This document shows, in pieces, positions 1 through 7,164 of a stretch of DNA of 8,709 bases. This DNA is from Clostridiales bacterium UBA8960 (GTDB lineage: Bacteria; Bacillota; Clostridia; Peptostreptococcales; Acidaminobacteraceae), in the NCBI GenBank assembly GCA_003482695.1, contig DMYC01000383.1, forward strand, positions 1 through 8,709, given 5' to 3'. Both the position numbers and the translations under genes were made by a program. Under the pieces are notes generated by a model. It saw nothing but the letters and a program-made list of their open reading frames with translations. It was not told the DNA's origin and did no database searches. Within the stretch, counting starts at the first letter, position 1. Each line of letters starts with the position of its first letter.

Positions 1-1
1 C

Positions 2-1609
2 GTCGTAAATGTCAAGACAGGTGAAGTTTTAGCTTCGGCCAGCTATCCATCCTACGATGTCAATCTTTTTTCAACAGGCATCAATCAAGAAGATTGGAAT
101 TCGTTAAATCCGGTCAACAAACGCAACCCTCTCGCGGCTAGGCCACTATTCAATGTTGCGACGATGATGGCGATTCAGCCCGGATCGATCTATAAGATGA
201 TGACTGGATATGCTGCACTTGAGCAAGGTTTGAATCCAAATCAAAAATTGTATTCAGATGGTTTCGTTGAAATAGGAAAACAAAGATTTGGATGCTGGTA
301 CTGGAATGATTACGGTGGGAAACATGGTCCAACTGACTTTTTTAAGGCAATTGAGGTTTCATGCAACTATTACTTCTTTAATATCGCCAATGGAAAAGAT
401 TATTATCGCAATTTACCACTGAACTTTGAGATGAATCCCACCATCATGACTGAATATTCCAAACTCTTTGGGCTTCATGAAAAATCTGGCGTTGAAATAG
501 GGGAAGTTTCTCTAGGACTGCCTGAACCAGAGAAAAAGAAGCGTACAATCATGGCATTACTGAGAAATCAGCTAAACTTGATTGGCAAGAACTATTTTGC
601 AGAGGATATTGTTGCAGATGAAAAAAAGTTTAGTTCTGTCGTCTCTGATATCGTAGGCTGGTCTGATGAAAACCCACCTCGTTCTGAAATAATCAAGCGC
701 TTAATGGCGATGTCACCAAGCAACGAACTTTTTCAAATGGAACGGCTTGCAGATATTATTAAGTACGACTACTTCAATTTAATGAAGTGGTATGAAAGTG
801 ATACGCTCAACTTATCCATCGGCCAAGGTGACCACACCTATACGCCGGTTCAAATCGCGAGATATATTGCCACGATTGCAAATGGCGGCTACCTCAATGA
901 ACTGACTTTGGTTAAGCAAATAGGGGATACTGTATTAAACAAAAACGCAGGTGTAACGGAGAGCTTTGATACAAAAGGCAGCTTGGAACACATCAGAAAA
1001 GCTATGTTGCAAGTCACGCAAGGCACTCAAAGCTCTGTCAGCAGGATTTTTAGAACTTTCCCTGTGAAAGTGGCAGCAAAAACAGGTACGGCTCAAAAAG
1101 AGGGTCTAATTCCACCTCTTGATGAAGTGGCTTATTTGACAGAGTACTTGAAAGAAATCGCTCCACGACTTACACTCGAAGATGTTGAATCAAAGACAAT
1201 TGAAATCGTCAAATTCCGTAGTGAAGAAATGGCAAGCCTTGAAAAGCTTAGGAGTGAAACGGAGTCCGAAGAAGAGCAAATGGAGCTGACCCGCAAACTG
1301 GATTCTTTGATTCAAAGAGATTACCTTAATAAAGGGTCCGCTATGCGCGATGCAATAAAAGAGCTTTCTGACTTTAAAATTACCGATGAACACTTGAATC
1401 AATATCGATTGCCATATGACAACTATTCATGGTTCGTTTCATTTGCACCATTTGATGATCCTGAAATCGCTGTAGTAATCGTAATCCCACAAGGGGGTCA
1501 AGGCTATTATTCGGCACCTGTTGCTAGAGATGTATTTGCTGAGTATTTTAAATTGTCGCCACCGGATACAGATAAACCAGTCATTGAAGCGCCTCGAATA
1601 GAAGACTAA
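2..1609 (+). CDS. mrdA: Penicillin-binding protein 2 (class B transpeptidase), 3' part
   Basis: This is the C-terminal transpeptidase domain of an elongation-type class B PBP, which cross-links peptidoglycan on the outer face of the membrane. The frame is open to the window edge, so the N-terminal membrane anchor and dimerisation region are missing. The ATG at 164 is internal, because typical PBP2 sequence (VKTGEVLA, SYPSYD) precedes it. All three active-site motifs are visible: SIYK with the nucleophile serine at 185-187, SCN at 359-367, and KTGTA at 1079-1093. NLSIGQG, TPVQIA and WFVSFAP also match the family. Two stretches are extra compared with a compact PBP2: about 90 residues between the SxN motif and NLSIGQG (about 520-796), and about 108 between KTGTA and WFVSFAP (about 1097-1420). 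The second is charged, rich in Glu and Lys, and probably helical. Clostridial PBP2s are often long, so these may be lineage features. Placement before min genes and rodA supports PBP2 over SpoVD or FtsI. The identity is sure; the symbol is by analogy. Confidence 0.93.
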   Translation, partial: VVNVKTGEVLASASYPSYDVNLFSTGINQEDWNSLNPVNKRNPLAARPLFNVATMMAIQPGSIYKMMTGYAALEQGLNPNQKLYSDGFVEIGKQRFGCWYWNDYGGKHGPTDFFKAIEVSCNYYFFNIANGKDYYRNLPLNFEMNPTIMTEYSKLFGLHEKSGVEIGEVSLGLPEPEKKKRTIMALLRNQLNLIGKNYFAEDIVADEKKFSSVVSDIVGWSDENPPRSEIIKRLMAMSPSNELFQMERLADIIKYDYFNLMKWYESDTLNLSIGQGDHTYTPVQIARYIATIANGGYLNELTLVKQIGDTVLNKNAGVTESFDTKGSLEHIRKAMLQVTQGTQSSVSRIFRTFPVKVAAKTGTAQKEGLIPPLDEVAYLTEYLKEIAPRLTLEDVESKTIEIVKFRSEEMASLEKLRSETESEEEQMELTRKLDSLIQRDYLNKGSAMRDAIKELSDFKITDEHLNQYRLPYDNYSWFVSFAPFDDPEIAVVIVIPQGGQGYYSAPVARDVFAEYFKLSPPDTDKPVIEAPRIED

Positions 1610-1618
1610 GAGTTTAAG

Positions 1619-1647
1619 TTGTAGAATCTATTAAAATAAGTTAAAAT
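1619..1647 (+). promoter_or_regulatory. Possible weak promoter for minC
   Basis: In the 83-bp spacer between the PBP2 stop and minC, TTGTAG (1619-1624) is followed 17 bp later by TAAAAT (1642-1647). The -10 matches five of six consensus bases, but the -35 matches only three. The whole spacer is A/T-rich, so chance matches are likely. No terminator is seen after PBP2, and minC may simply be read from upstream. Confidence 0.28.
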
Positions 1648-1665
1648 ATAAATGATGTTAAAATA
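1631..1665 (+). repeat. Three short TTAAAATA direct repeats
   Basis: TTAAAATA occurs at 1631-1638, 1641-1648 and 1658-1665. The last two copies extend to GTTAAAATA. They lie in the spacer upstream of minC and overlap the possible -10 element. They could be a regulator site or only A/T-rich low complexity; the spacings (10 and 17 bp) are not regular. Confidence 0.35.
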
Positions 1666-1692
1666 AAGATAATAAACAATGGTGGTGATGAA

Positions 1693-2367
1693 ATGGCTCA
1701 AAAGGGCCCAGTTGAATTTAAAGGCAAATTTAGTGGTCTCTACTTAAATGTTGATCCAAATGAAAATTTCGATATCATCGTATCCTATTTGACGAAATTT
1801 CTTGAAGATAAAGGATCCTTTTATAGAGGCTCAAGAATCATTGGTTTGAAAGGGCCAGCACTAAATTACAAACAAAAGGCCATAATTGAAACGATTATTT
1901 ATGACCAGTTTGGAATTGAAGTTGAAAGTCTTGAAGAACCAATAACGCGTAGTGAACCTGCTAAAGTTGAGCCACCAAAAGTGGAGGAAAAAGAAGTCGT
2001 CGCTGAAAATGTTTCAATACCTTCTGAAAAGCATGTTTCAGACACACATTTTGTCTTTGGTACGATGCGTTCCGGCAAGTCTGTCCATTTTCCTGGACAT
2101 GTTGTCGTGATAGGCGATGTCAACCCCGGTGCAGAGATTGTCGCAGAAGGAAACATTATCGTCATGGGTAGAGTGTTCGGTTTTATCCATGCTGGATCTG
2201 CCGGCAATGACAAGTCTGTTGTAATCGCCAGTTTGCTTAAGCCGACTCAGATAAGAATTTCAAAATATATCTCGGTACCACCAAGCGATGATGAAACGAT
2301 TCATACGACAACACCTGAAAAAGCAACAGTTAACAATGGTGTCATAAAAATAGAAAAATGCCATTAA
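1693..2367 (+). CDS. minC: Septum site-determining protein MinC
   Basis: MinC blocks FtsZ assembly away from midcell and is brought to the membrane by MinD. The 224 residues match the family length (226 in Bacillus subtilis, 231 in E. coli). Residues 1 to about 78 fit the N-terminal FtsZ-inhibiting domain. A Glu/Pro/Val-rich linker (about 79-117) follows, and then the C-terminal beta-helix domain with GDVNPGAEIVAEGNI (141-155), HAG (167-169) and PTQIRI (184-189). The MinD-contact motif, usually RSGQ, reads RSGK here (126-129). A GGTGGTGATG stretch just upstream of the ATG serves as ribosome binding site. It is followed 30 bp later by minD, so the two are almost surely co-transcribed. The C-terminal tail after about residue 197 is not conserved in any way I recognise. 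Confidence 0.95.
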   Translation: MAQKGPVEFKGKFSGLYLNVDPNENFDIIVSYLTKFLEDKGSFYRGSRIIGLKGPALNYKQKAIIETIIYDQFGIEVESLEEPITRSEPAKVEPPKVEEKEVVAENVSIPSEKHVSDTHFVFGTMRSGKSVHFPGHVVVIGDVNPGAEIVAEGNIIVMGRVFGFIHAGSAGNDKSVVIASLLKPTQIRISKYISVPPSDDETIHTTTPEKATVNNGVIKIEKCH

Positions 2368-2397
2368 AATATAAGTGAAATACGGAGGGTTTGTATA

Positions 2398-3195
2398 ATG
2401 GGTGAAGCAATCGTTATAACTTCAGGCAAGGGAGGCGTTGGTAAAACGACTACAACTGCCAACATAGGTGCTGCATTGGCATTGTTAGGTAAAAAAGTAT
2501 GTGTGATTGATGCCGATATTGGTCTGAGAAATCTTGACCTGGTCATGGGACTTGAAAATAGAATCGTATATGATATCGTCGATGTCGTCACTGGCGTTTG
2601 TAAAGTCAAACAAGCCCTAATTCGCGATAAGCGCTTTGAAAATCTATCTTTATTGCCGGCGGCTCAGACAAAAGACAAGAATGCAGTAAACCCTGAGCAA
2701 ATGAAAGACCTGATCAGTGATTTGAAAAAAACGCATGATTTTGTTTTAGTCGATTGTCCTGCAGGTATCGAACAAGGTTTCAAAAATGCGATTGCAGGTG
2801 CAGATCGCGCCATCGTCGTTACTACACCTGAAGTTTCGGCTGTAAGAGATGCAGATAGAATAATCGGTCTTCTTGAGGCGGCAGAAATTTCAGATCCGCA
2901 ACTTATCGTCAACCGCCTTAGAGTGGATATGGTAAAAAGAGGCGAAATGATGAACGTGCAAGATATCGAAGATATTTTAGCGATCAATCTTATTGGCGTT
3001 GTTCCTGATGATGAGGAAGTGGTTATGAGTACAAATCGCGGAGAACCAGCTGTTTTGAAGCCAAATTCATTATCAGGCATGGCCTTTAGCAATATCGCAC
3101 GACGCATAACAGGTGAAGATGTAGAGTTCTTAGAATTCTACGTACAAGAGAGCTTTTTGGACAAAATAAAAAGAGCATTCTCATTTGGCAAGTAG
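2398..3195 (+). CDS. minD: Septum site-determining protein MinD (ATPase)
   Basis: MinD is a ParA/MinD-family ATPase that dimerises with ATP, binds the membrane, recruits MinC and is released by MinE. The deviant Walker A motif KGGVGKTT is at residues 11-18, with signature Lys11 and Lys16. VIDADIGLRNLD (37-48) is the switch I region, and VLVDCPAG (116-123) is Walker B. The last residues, about 253-265 (FLDKIKRAFSFGK), form a basic amphipathic helix like the known membrane-targeting sequence. The 265-residue length is normal. GGAGGG at 2384-2389 is well placed for the ATG. All residues expected for ATP hydrolysis that I can identify are kept. The minE start lies nine bases after the stop. Confidence 0.97.
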   Translation: MGEAIVITSGKGGVGKTTTTANIGAALALLGKKVCVIDADIGLRNLDLVMGLENRIVYDIVDVVTGVCKVKQALIRDKRFENLSLLPAAQTKDKNAVNPEQMKDLISDLKKTHDFVLVDCPAGIEQGFKNAIAGADRAIVVTTPEVSAVRDADRIIGLLEAAEISDPQLIVNRLRVDMVKRGEMMNVQDIEDILAINLIGVVPDDEEVVMSTNRGEPAVLKPNSLSGMAFSNIARRITGEDVEFLEFYVQESFLDKIKRAFSFGK

Positions 3196-3204
3196 GAGGG
3201 GTAT

Positions 3205-3471
3205 ATGTTTGACTTATTTGGATTTTTAAATAGCAAACCTGCGAGTAAAAATATAGCCAAAGACCGACTTAAACTGGTTTTAGTTCATGATCGTACCAAT
3301 TGCTCACCGGAATTGCTCGAATTACTTAAAAAAGATATTTTATCATCCATATCGGAACACGTTGATTATGATCCTTCAGACTTTGATATCAAAATCACGC
3401 GAACAAAAGATAGCGCATCTGGTAAACCTGTCTTGGTCGCTAGCATACCTATCAAGAATTTGAAACGGTAA
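3205..3471 (+). CDS. minE: Cell division topological specificity factor MinE
   Basis: MinE stimulates MinD ATPase and restricts MinCD to the poles. The 88-residue length is typical. The start MFDLFGFL resembles the membrane-binding N-terminal helix. NIAKDRLKLVLVHDR (16-30) is the MinD-binding (anti-MinCD) segment. Residues about 32-88 are the topological specificity domain, ending with the family-like VLVASIPI. The ribosome binding site AGGAGGGG (3194-3201) overlaps the minD stop codon, so translation is probably coupled. Its presence implies a Min system controlled by MinE, as known in clostridia, whereas Bacillus lacks MinE. An intrinsic terminator begins four bases after the stop. Confidence 0.96.
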   Translation: MFDLFGFLNSKPASKNIAKDRLKLVLVHDRTNCSPELLELLKKDILSSISEHVDYDPSDFDIKITRTKDSASGKPVLVASIPIKNLKR

Positions 3472-3474
3472 TTG

Positions 3475-3497
3475 AAGGTCCTTTTGGACCTTTTTTT
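3475..3497 (+). terminator. Intrinsic terminator after minE
   Basis: AAGGTCC (3475-3481), loop TTTT, then GGACCTT (3486-3492) gives a 7-bp hairpin with five G/C-rich pairs, and a run of seven T spans 3491-3497. This is a compact rho-independent terminator. It ends only five bases before the rodA ribosome binding site, with no room for a promoter between them, so it probably trims rather than stops transcription into rodA. Confidence 0.8.
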
Positions 3498-3502
3498 AAA
3501 TC

Positions 3503-3517
3503 GAGGTGAAACATTTG
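3503..3517 (+). promoter_or_regulatory. Ribosome binding site that sets the rodA start at TTG
   Basis: GAGGTGA (3503-3509) is a strong match to the 16S rRNA 3' end and lies five bases before TTG at 3515-3517. A GTG in the same frame at 3506 is inside this binding site, so it cannot be the start that the site serves. TTG is therefore preferred. Confidence 0.72.
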
Positions 3518-4633
3518 AATATTAAGAAAATTATTACTAACTTTGATTATGTGCTATTTGCAATCATCCTTGTTCTATTTGGTTTGGGATTGTTGGCTAT
3601 AGCCAGTGCAACCAACATAAATGATTTCGGTATTACGCGGCAAGTGCAGATGCAAGCGATTTCATTCGTTATCGGTCTTGTCGCTATAGCGGTCTTACTT
3701 CTCGTCAATTACGAAATGATCGGTGAACTCTATTGGTGGTTTTACGGCATTACGATTTTATTGCTTGTGATTGTTTTTGTACCAGGTGTTGGGGTTACGC
3801 GATTTGGCGCGACGAGTTGGATTAATTTAGGGCCTATAGACTTTCAAACGAGTGAAATTGCAAAAATCACTTATATTATTTTTCTTTCCAAGTTCGTAGA
3901 TAAATCTGGGGGTGTAAAATCACTCAAAGATCTCATAAAAGCTGGACTGACTTTGATTCCTATACTCGCCCTTTTGTTAAGACAACCCGATTTGGGTCAT
4001 GCGCTCGTTTTCACTGTCGCCGCTTTTGGCGTTTTATTGATCAATGGGATGAAGTACTGGATAGTCGCACTTGGAGTGGGAGGTGCCGCAGGCTCTATAC
4101 CACTTATTTTTCCGCGACTGGAATTACATCAACAGCAGAGGATAGAAGCGTTTCTAAATCCAAACGATGTCTCATTGCCTGGCAACTATCAGGTATTGCA
4201 GTCTAAAATCACACTAGGGTCTGGTCAAATGTATGGTCGCGGCTTGTTTCAAGGCGTCTACCACAGGTTGAATTATTTGCCTGTTCAAGAGTCCGACTTC
4301 ATATTTGCCGTTTTTGTCGAAGAGACGGGGTTTGTCGGCGGCATCGCCGTCATTGCACTTTACCTTTTCTTCTTGTTGAGAATGGTCACGATAAGCCGAA
4401 AAATCAAGGACAATTTTGGCTCGAGCATCATCATAGGACTTGTTTTCATGTTTGCATTTCAAATTATAGAGAATATTGCGATGACCATGGGGAAAATGCC
4501 AGTGACGGGTATCACATTGCCATTTTTCAGTTATGGTGCGACATCGATCGTTACTAATATGATCGCGATCGGCATCATCGAATCAATTTATATAAGGCGT
4601 AAAAAAGGCACTTTCTTTACGCATGAATATTAG
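3515..4633 (+). CDS. rodA: Rod shape-determining protein RodA (SEDS glycosyltransferase)
   Basis: RodA is an integral membrane SEDS-family polymerase that builds glycan strands from lipid II together with PBP2. From the TTG start it is 372 residues, a normal length, with about ten hydrophobic segments (for example 12-31, 46-65, 74-90, 161-177, 263-289, 342-360). QPDLG (157-161), the loop with LPVQESDFIF (255-264) and the region PVTGITLPFFSYG (329-341) are family hallmarks. Asp261 aligns with the catalytic aspartate of E. coli RodA (D262). The usual SYGGSS or SYGGTS motif reads SYGATS here. FtsW and SpoVE share the fold; the position beside PBP2 and min genes argues for RodA. The stop overlaps the ribosome binding site of the next gene. 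Confidence 0.92.
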   Translation: MNIKKIITNFDYVLFAIILVLFGLGLLAIASATNINDFGITRQVQMQAISFVIGLVAIAVLLLVNYEMIGELYWWFYGITILLLVIVFVPGVGVTRFGATSWINLGPIDFQTSEIAKITYIIFLSKFVDKSGGVKSLKDLIKAGLTLIPILALLLRQPDLGHALVFTVAAFGVLLINGMKYWIVALGVGGAAGSIPLIFPRLELHQQQRIEAFLNPNDVSLPGNYQVLQSKITLGSGQMYGRGLFQGVYHRLNYLPVQESDFIFAVFVEETGFVGGIAVIALYLFFLLRMVTISRKIKDNFGSSIIIGLVFMFAFQIIENIAMTMGKMPVTGITLPFFSYGATSIVTNMIAIGIIESIYIRRKKGTFFTHEY

Positions 4634-4641
4634 GAGGAATA

Positions 4642-6468
4642 ATGAAATTAGAAGCGTTGCTTCAACATGTGGAAAAACCATCTCGCTATATCGGTGGTGA
4701 AATCAATACGTTTAACAAGGCATTAAGCGACAATATGATTCGGTTTAGTTTTGCGTTTCCCGATGTCTATGAAGTTGGAATGAGCCATCTTGGGATGCAA
4801 ATCATATATAATTTGCTAAACCAACAAGAAGATGTATTTTGCGAGCGTACGTTTTCACCTTGGAAGGATATGGAGGATGCATTAAGGTCCCATAACATGA
4901 AATTGTTTACACTCGAAACCAAATCACCACTCAATAATATGGATGTAATCGGGTTTACCTTACAGTACGAACTGAGTTACACGAACATTTTAAACATACT
5001 CAACTTATCTGGTATTGAATTGCTTTCAAAAGATCGACATGACAAAGATCCACTGATTATAGCAGGTGGACCTTGTGCCTATAACCCTGAGCCGATCGCA
5101 GATTTTGTCGACATGTTTTTCATCGGTGAGGCTGAAGAACTATTGCTTGAATTTTTAGAAGTTTATAGACCCTATAAAGCGGGAAAAATTTCTAAAACCG
5201 AAATGCTTTTAAATGCTGCAAACATAAAAGGCATTTATGTTCCAAAATTTTATGAACCGATGTATGCGGACAATGGCGTGATGGTCGGTTACAACAGATT
5301 GGAAAATGTGCCTGAAAAAATTCAAAAGCGCATCATTCGCGATTTTGATAAAGGTTTTAAACTTGAGACGATGATCGTACCATTTGCTGATATCGTCCAT
5401 GATAGAGCAATGATTGAATTGTTCAGAGGTTGTACAAAAGGGTGCCGTTTTTGTCAAGCGGGTATGCTTTATAGACCGATTCGCGAAAGAAAACCTGAAA
5501 CGATTATTGATAATATTGATAAGATTATTTCAAGCACGGGTTTTGAAGAGATGTCTTTGGCTTCATTAAGTACGATGGACTATAGTGAGATTGGTCCTTT
5601 GGTCAGCCAATTGGTCGATAAATATGAAAAGGACAACGTTTCGTTGTCATTGCCATCACTTAGATTAGATAGTTTTTCTATCGATGTCGTAAGAGAAATT
5701 CAAAAGATTAAGAAAACAGGTTTGACGTTTGCACCTGAAGCAGGCACACAACGCATGAGAGATGTCATCAATAAGGGTGTTTCAGAAGAAAACATACTTG
5801 ACACATATAAAAGCATCTTTTCCTTAGGTTGGCATCGTGTAAAGTTGTACTTCATGATTGGTCTTCCTACAGAAAGGGAAGAAGATTTGGATGGAATCAG
5901 TGATATTGCCAATCTCGGAACATATACGTTCAAACAAGTAAAACCGGAATCGATGAAAAAATCTGTTCAGGTCACTGTGAGCACTTCGTGTTTTGTTCCA
6001 AAGCCTTTTACACCATTTCAGTGGATGGCTCAGGATTCAGTAGAGACATTTTATAAAAAAATTAACCATTTAAAGACAAAACTCATCAATAGAAAAGTCG
6101 TTTATAACTATCACGATCCTGAAACCAGTGTCCTTGAAGGCGTTTTTGCAAGAGGTGATCGTAGACTTGGGGCAGTATTGCTTGAAGCCTATTCACTCGG
6201 ATGCAAATTTGATGGTTGGGCAGAGTTTTTCAACATGTCCACTTGGTTAAAAGCGTTTGAAACTTGTCGAATTGATCCTGATTTTTATACAGTACGTGAA
6301 CGTTCGTTTGACGAATATCTGCCTTGGGATATAATAGATGCTGGCATCGATAAATCCTACCTAGTGAGTGAGTACGAGAATGCGGTTCAGGCTGTTTCTA
6401 CGCCAGATTGCAGACTCGGTTGCACAGGGTGCGGCTTAAACGTTAATTTGATCGGTGGTGCATGCTAA
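4642..6468 (+). CDS. Radical SAM protein of unknown function (TIGR03960-like)
   Basis: This is a 608-residue protein in three parts. Residues 1 to about 245 resemble a B12-binding-like Rossmann region, with DVYEVGMSHLGMQ (39-51) and GGPCAYNPEPIADFVD (142-157). About 255-460 is the radical SAM barrel, with the cluster motif C264-x3-C268-x2-C271 inside ELFRGCTKGCRFCQAG. It should hold a 4Fe-4S cluster and cleave S-adenosylmethionine. The C-terminus has a second CX3CX2C set, C590, C594 and C597, and ends in Cys608; this could bind another cluster. The family is typically found next to or fused with the small protein encoded just downstream, close to rng and rplU, but I know of no established substrate. 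The ribosome binding site AGGAGG (4632-4637) overlaps the rodA stop. RNA or ribosome modification is an inference from context only. Confidence 0.88.
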   Translation: MKLEALLQHVEKPSRYIGGEINTFNKALSDNMIRFSFAFPDVYEVGMSHLGMQIIYNLLNQQEDVFCERTFSPWKDMEDALRSHNMKLFTLETKSPLNNMDVIGFTLQYELSYTNILNILNLSGIELLSKDRHDKDPLIIAGGPCAYNPEPIADFVDMFFIGEAEELLLEFLEVYRPYKAGKISKTEMLLNAANIKGIYVPKFYEPMYADNGVMVGYNRLENVPEKIQKRIIRDFDKGFKLETMIVPFADIVHDRAMIELFRGCTKGCRFCQAGMLYRPIRERKPETIIDNIDKIISSTGFEEMSLASLSTMDYSEIGPLVSQLVDKYEKDNVSLSLPSLRLDSFSIDVVREIQKIKKTGLTFAPEAGTQRMRDVINKGVSEENILDTYKSIFSLGWHRVKLYFMIGLPTEREEDLDGISDIANLGTYTFKQVKPESMKKSVQVTVSTSCFVPKPFTPFQWMAQDSVETFYKKINHLKTKLINRKVVYNYHDPETSVLEGVFARGDRRLGAVLLEAYSLGCKFDGWAEFFNMSTWLKAFETCRIDPDFYTVRERSFDEYLPWDIIDAGIDKSYLVSEYENAVQAVSTPDCRLGCTGCGLNVNLIGGAC

Positions 6469-7163
6469 TGACGACATTGAGAATTCAGTATACAAAAGAA
6501 AAGTTTATGTGTTTTTTAGGACATCTGGAAATGATGAAACTCTTCGAGAGGGTTTTTAGATTTAACAAACTTCCTTTAAAATACTCTGAAGGATTTAATC
6601 CTATCCCCAAAATGACTTTTGCATCACCTTTGTCAGTGGGTTATTCAAGCAAATGTGAAATTATGGAAGTTCAACTTGAAAGTGAGTGCCCACTTGAAAA
6701 AGTCATGGCCATGAAGTTTCCTGATGGCATCACCATCACAAAGGCAAAATATGTGACAAGTAAAAAATCTCTGATGGCTTCATTGAGTCATTCAGACTAT
6801 CTGTTAAAAGTCGAGTTTAAGCAACGCATCGATCATTTGCCACTCGATGAATGGTTTGAAAAGTTTTTGTCTGCAGGTGAAATCAATTTTGAAAAAAAGG
6901 CAAAAAATGGTAAGTTCAGGAGCTTAAATCTACTAGAGTATGTGCATGCTTTGAAACTTGTCTATAAAGGTGAAAATGACCTGATTTTAAGTACAACATT
7001 GCAATCTGGTAGCCAAGGCAGCCTTAATCCAGAGACTTTTGTCAACGTCATGCTTAAGTTTTTCGAATTGCCATATGATGTGATTTCGATCAACGTTGAA
7101 CGTACAGCACTTCATTATAAAGACGAGACGGGACTTAAACCATTATTTGAAATGTGTGAATAA
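6468..7163 (+). CDS. Radical-SAM-linked protein (TIGR03936/DUF2344-like)
   Basis: This is the small companion of the preceding radical SAM protein, 231 residues from the ATG at 6468. RIQYTKEKFMCFLGHLEMMK (5-24), LFERVFRFNKLPLKYSEG (25-42), FNPIPKMTFASPLSVGYSS (43-61) and the acidic continuation match the conserved N-terminal part of DUF2344. The remainder, to 231, is poorly conserved. There are no metal or nucleotide motifs. An ATG at 6462 is in frame, but GGTGGTG (6454-6460) is only one base from it and seven from the ATG at 6468. The latter shares its A with the upstream TAA (TAATG), a classic coupled start. In other genomes the two proteins are sometimes fused, so a complex is likely. The function is unknown; substrate recognition for the radical SAM enzyme is a guess. 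Confidence 0.85.
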   Translation: MTTLRIQYTKEKFMCFLGHLEMMKLFERVFRFNKLPLKYSEGFNPIPKMTFASPLSVGYSSKCEIMEVQLESECPLEKVMAMKFPDGITITKAKYVTSKKSLMASLSHSDYLLKVEFKQRIDHLPLDEWFEKFLSAGEINFEKKAKNGKFRSLNLLEYVHALKLVYKGENDLILSTTLQSGSQGSLNPETFVNVMLKFFELPYDVISINVERTALHYKDETGLKPLFEMCE

Positions 7164-7164
7164 G

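Noticed and set aside
164..166. ATG as the start of the PBP2 gene
   Set aside because: Family-typical sequence continues upstream in the same frame to the window edge, so the gene is cut by the window and not short.
1610..1692. Terminator between PBP2 and minC
   Set aside because: No G/C-rich hairpin followed by a T-run can be found; the spacer is only A/T-rich.
2664..3107. Open reading frame of 147 codons on the - strand inside minD
   Set aside because: It lies wholly opposite a highly conserved gene, has no recognisable domain or ribosome binding site, and its composition follows from minD codon use.
3362..3390. Promoter for rodA inside minE (TTGATT, 17 bp, GATATC)
   Set aside because: The -10 matches only three of six bases, and any transcript would still meet the terminator at 3475-3497.
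4255..4320. Loss of RodA function because the common PE-x-x-TDFIF motif reads PVQESDFIF
   Set aside because: The catalytic Asp261 is kept, and similar variants are, to my recollection, found in clostridial RodA proteins, so this is probably a lineage form.
7096..7164. N-terminal extension of the RNase from an upstream ATG
   Set aside because: The extra 23 residues overlap the previous gene in another frame and do not look like RNase E/G; the ATG at 7165 directly follows the upstream stop.
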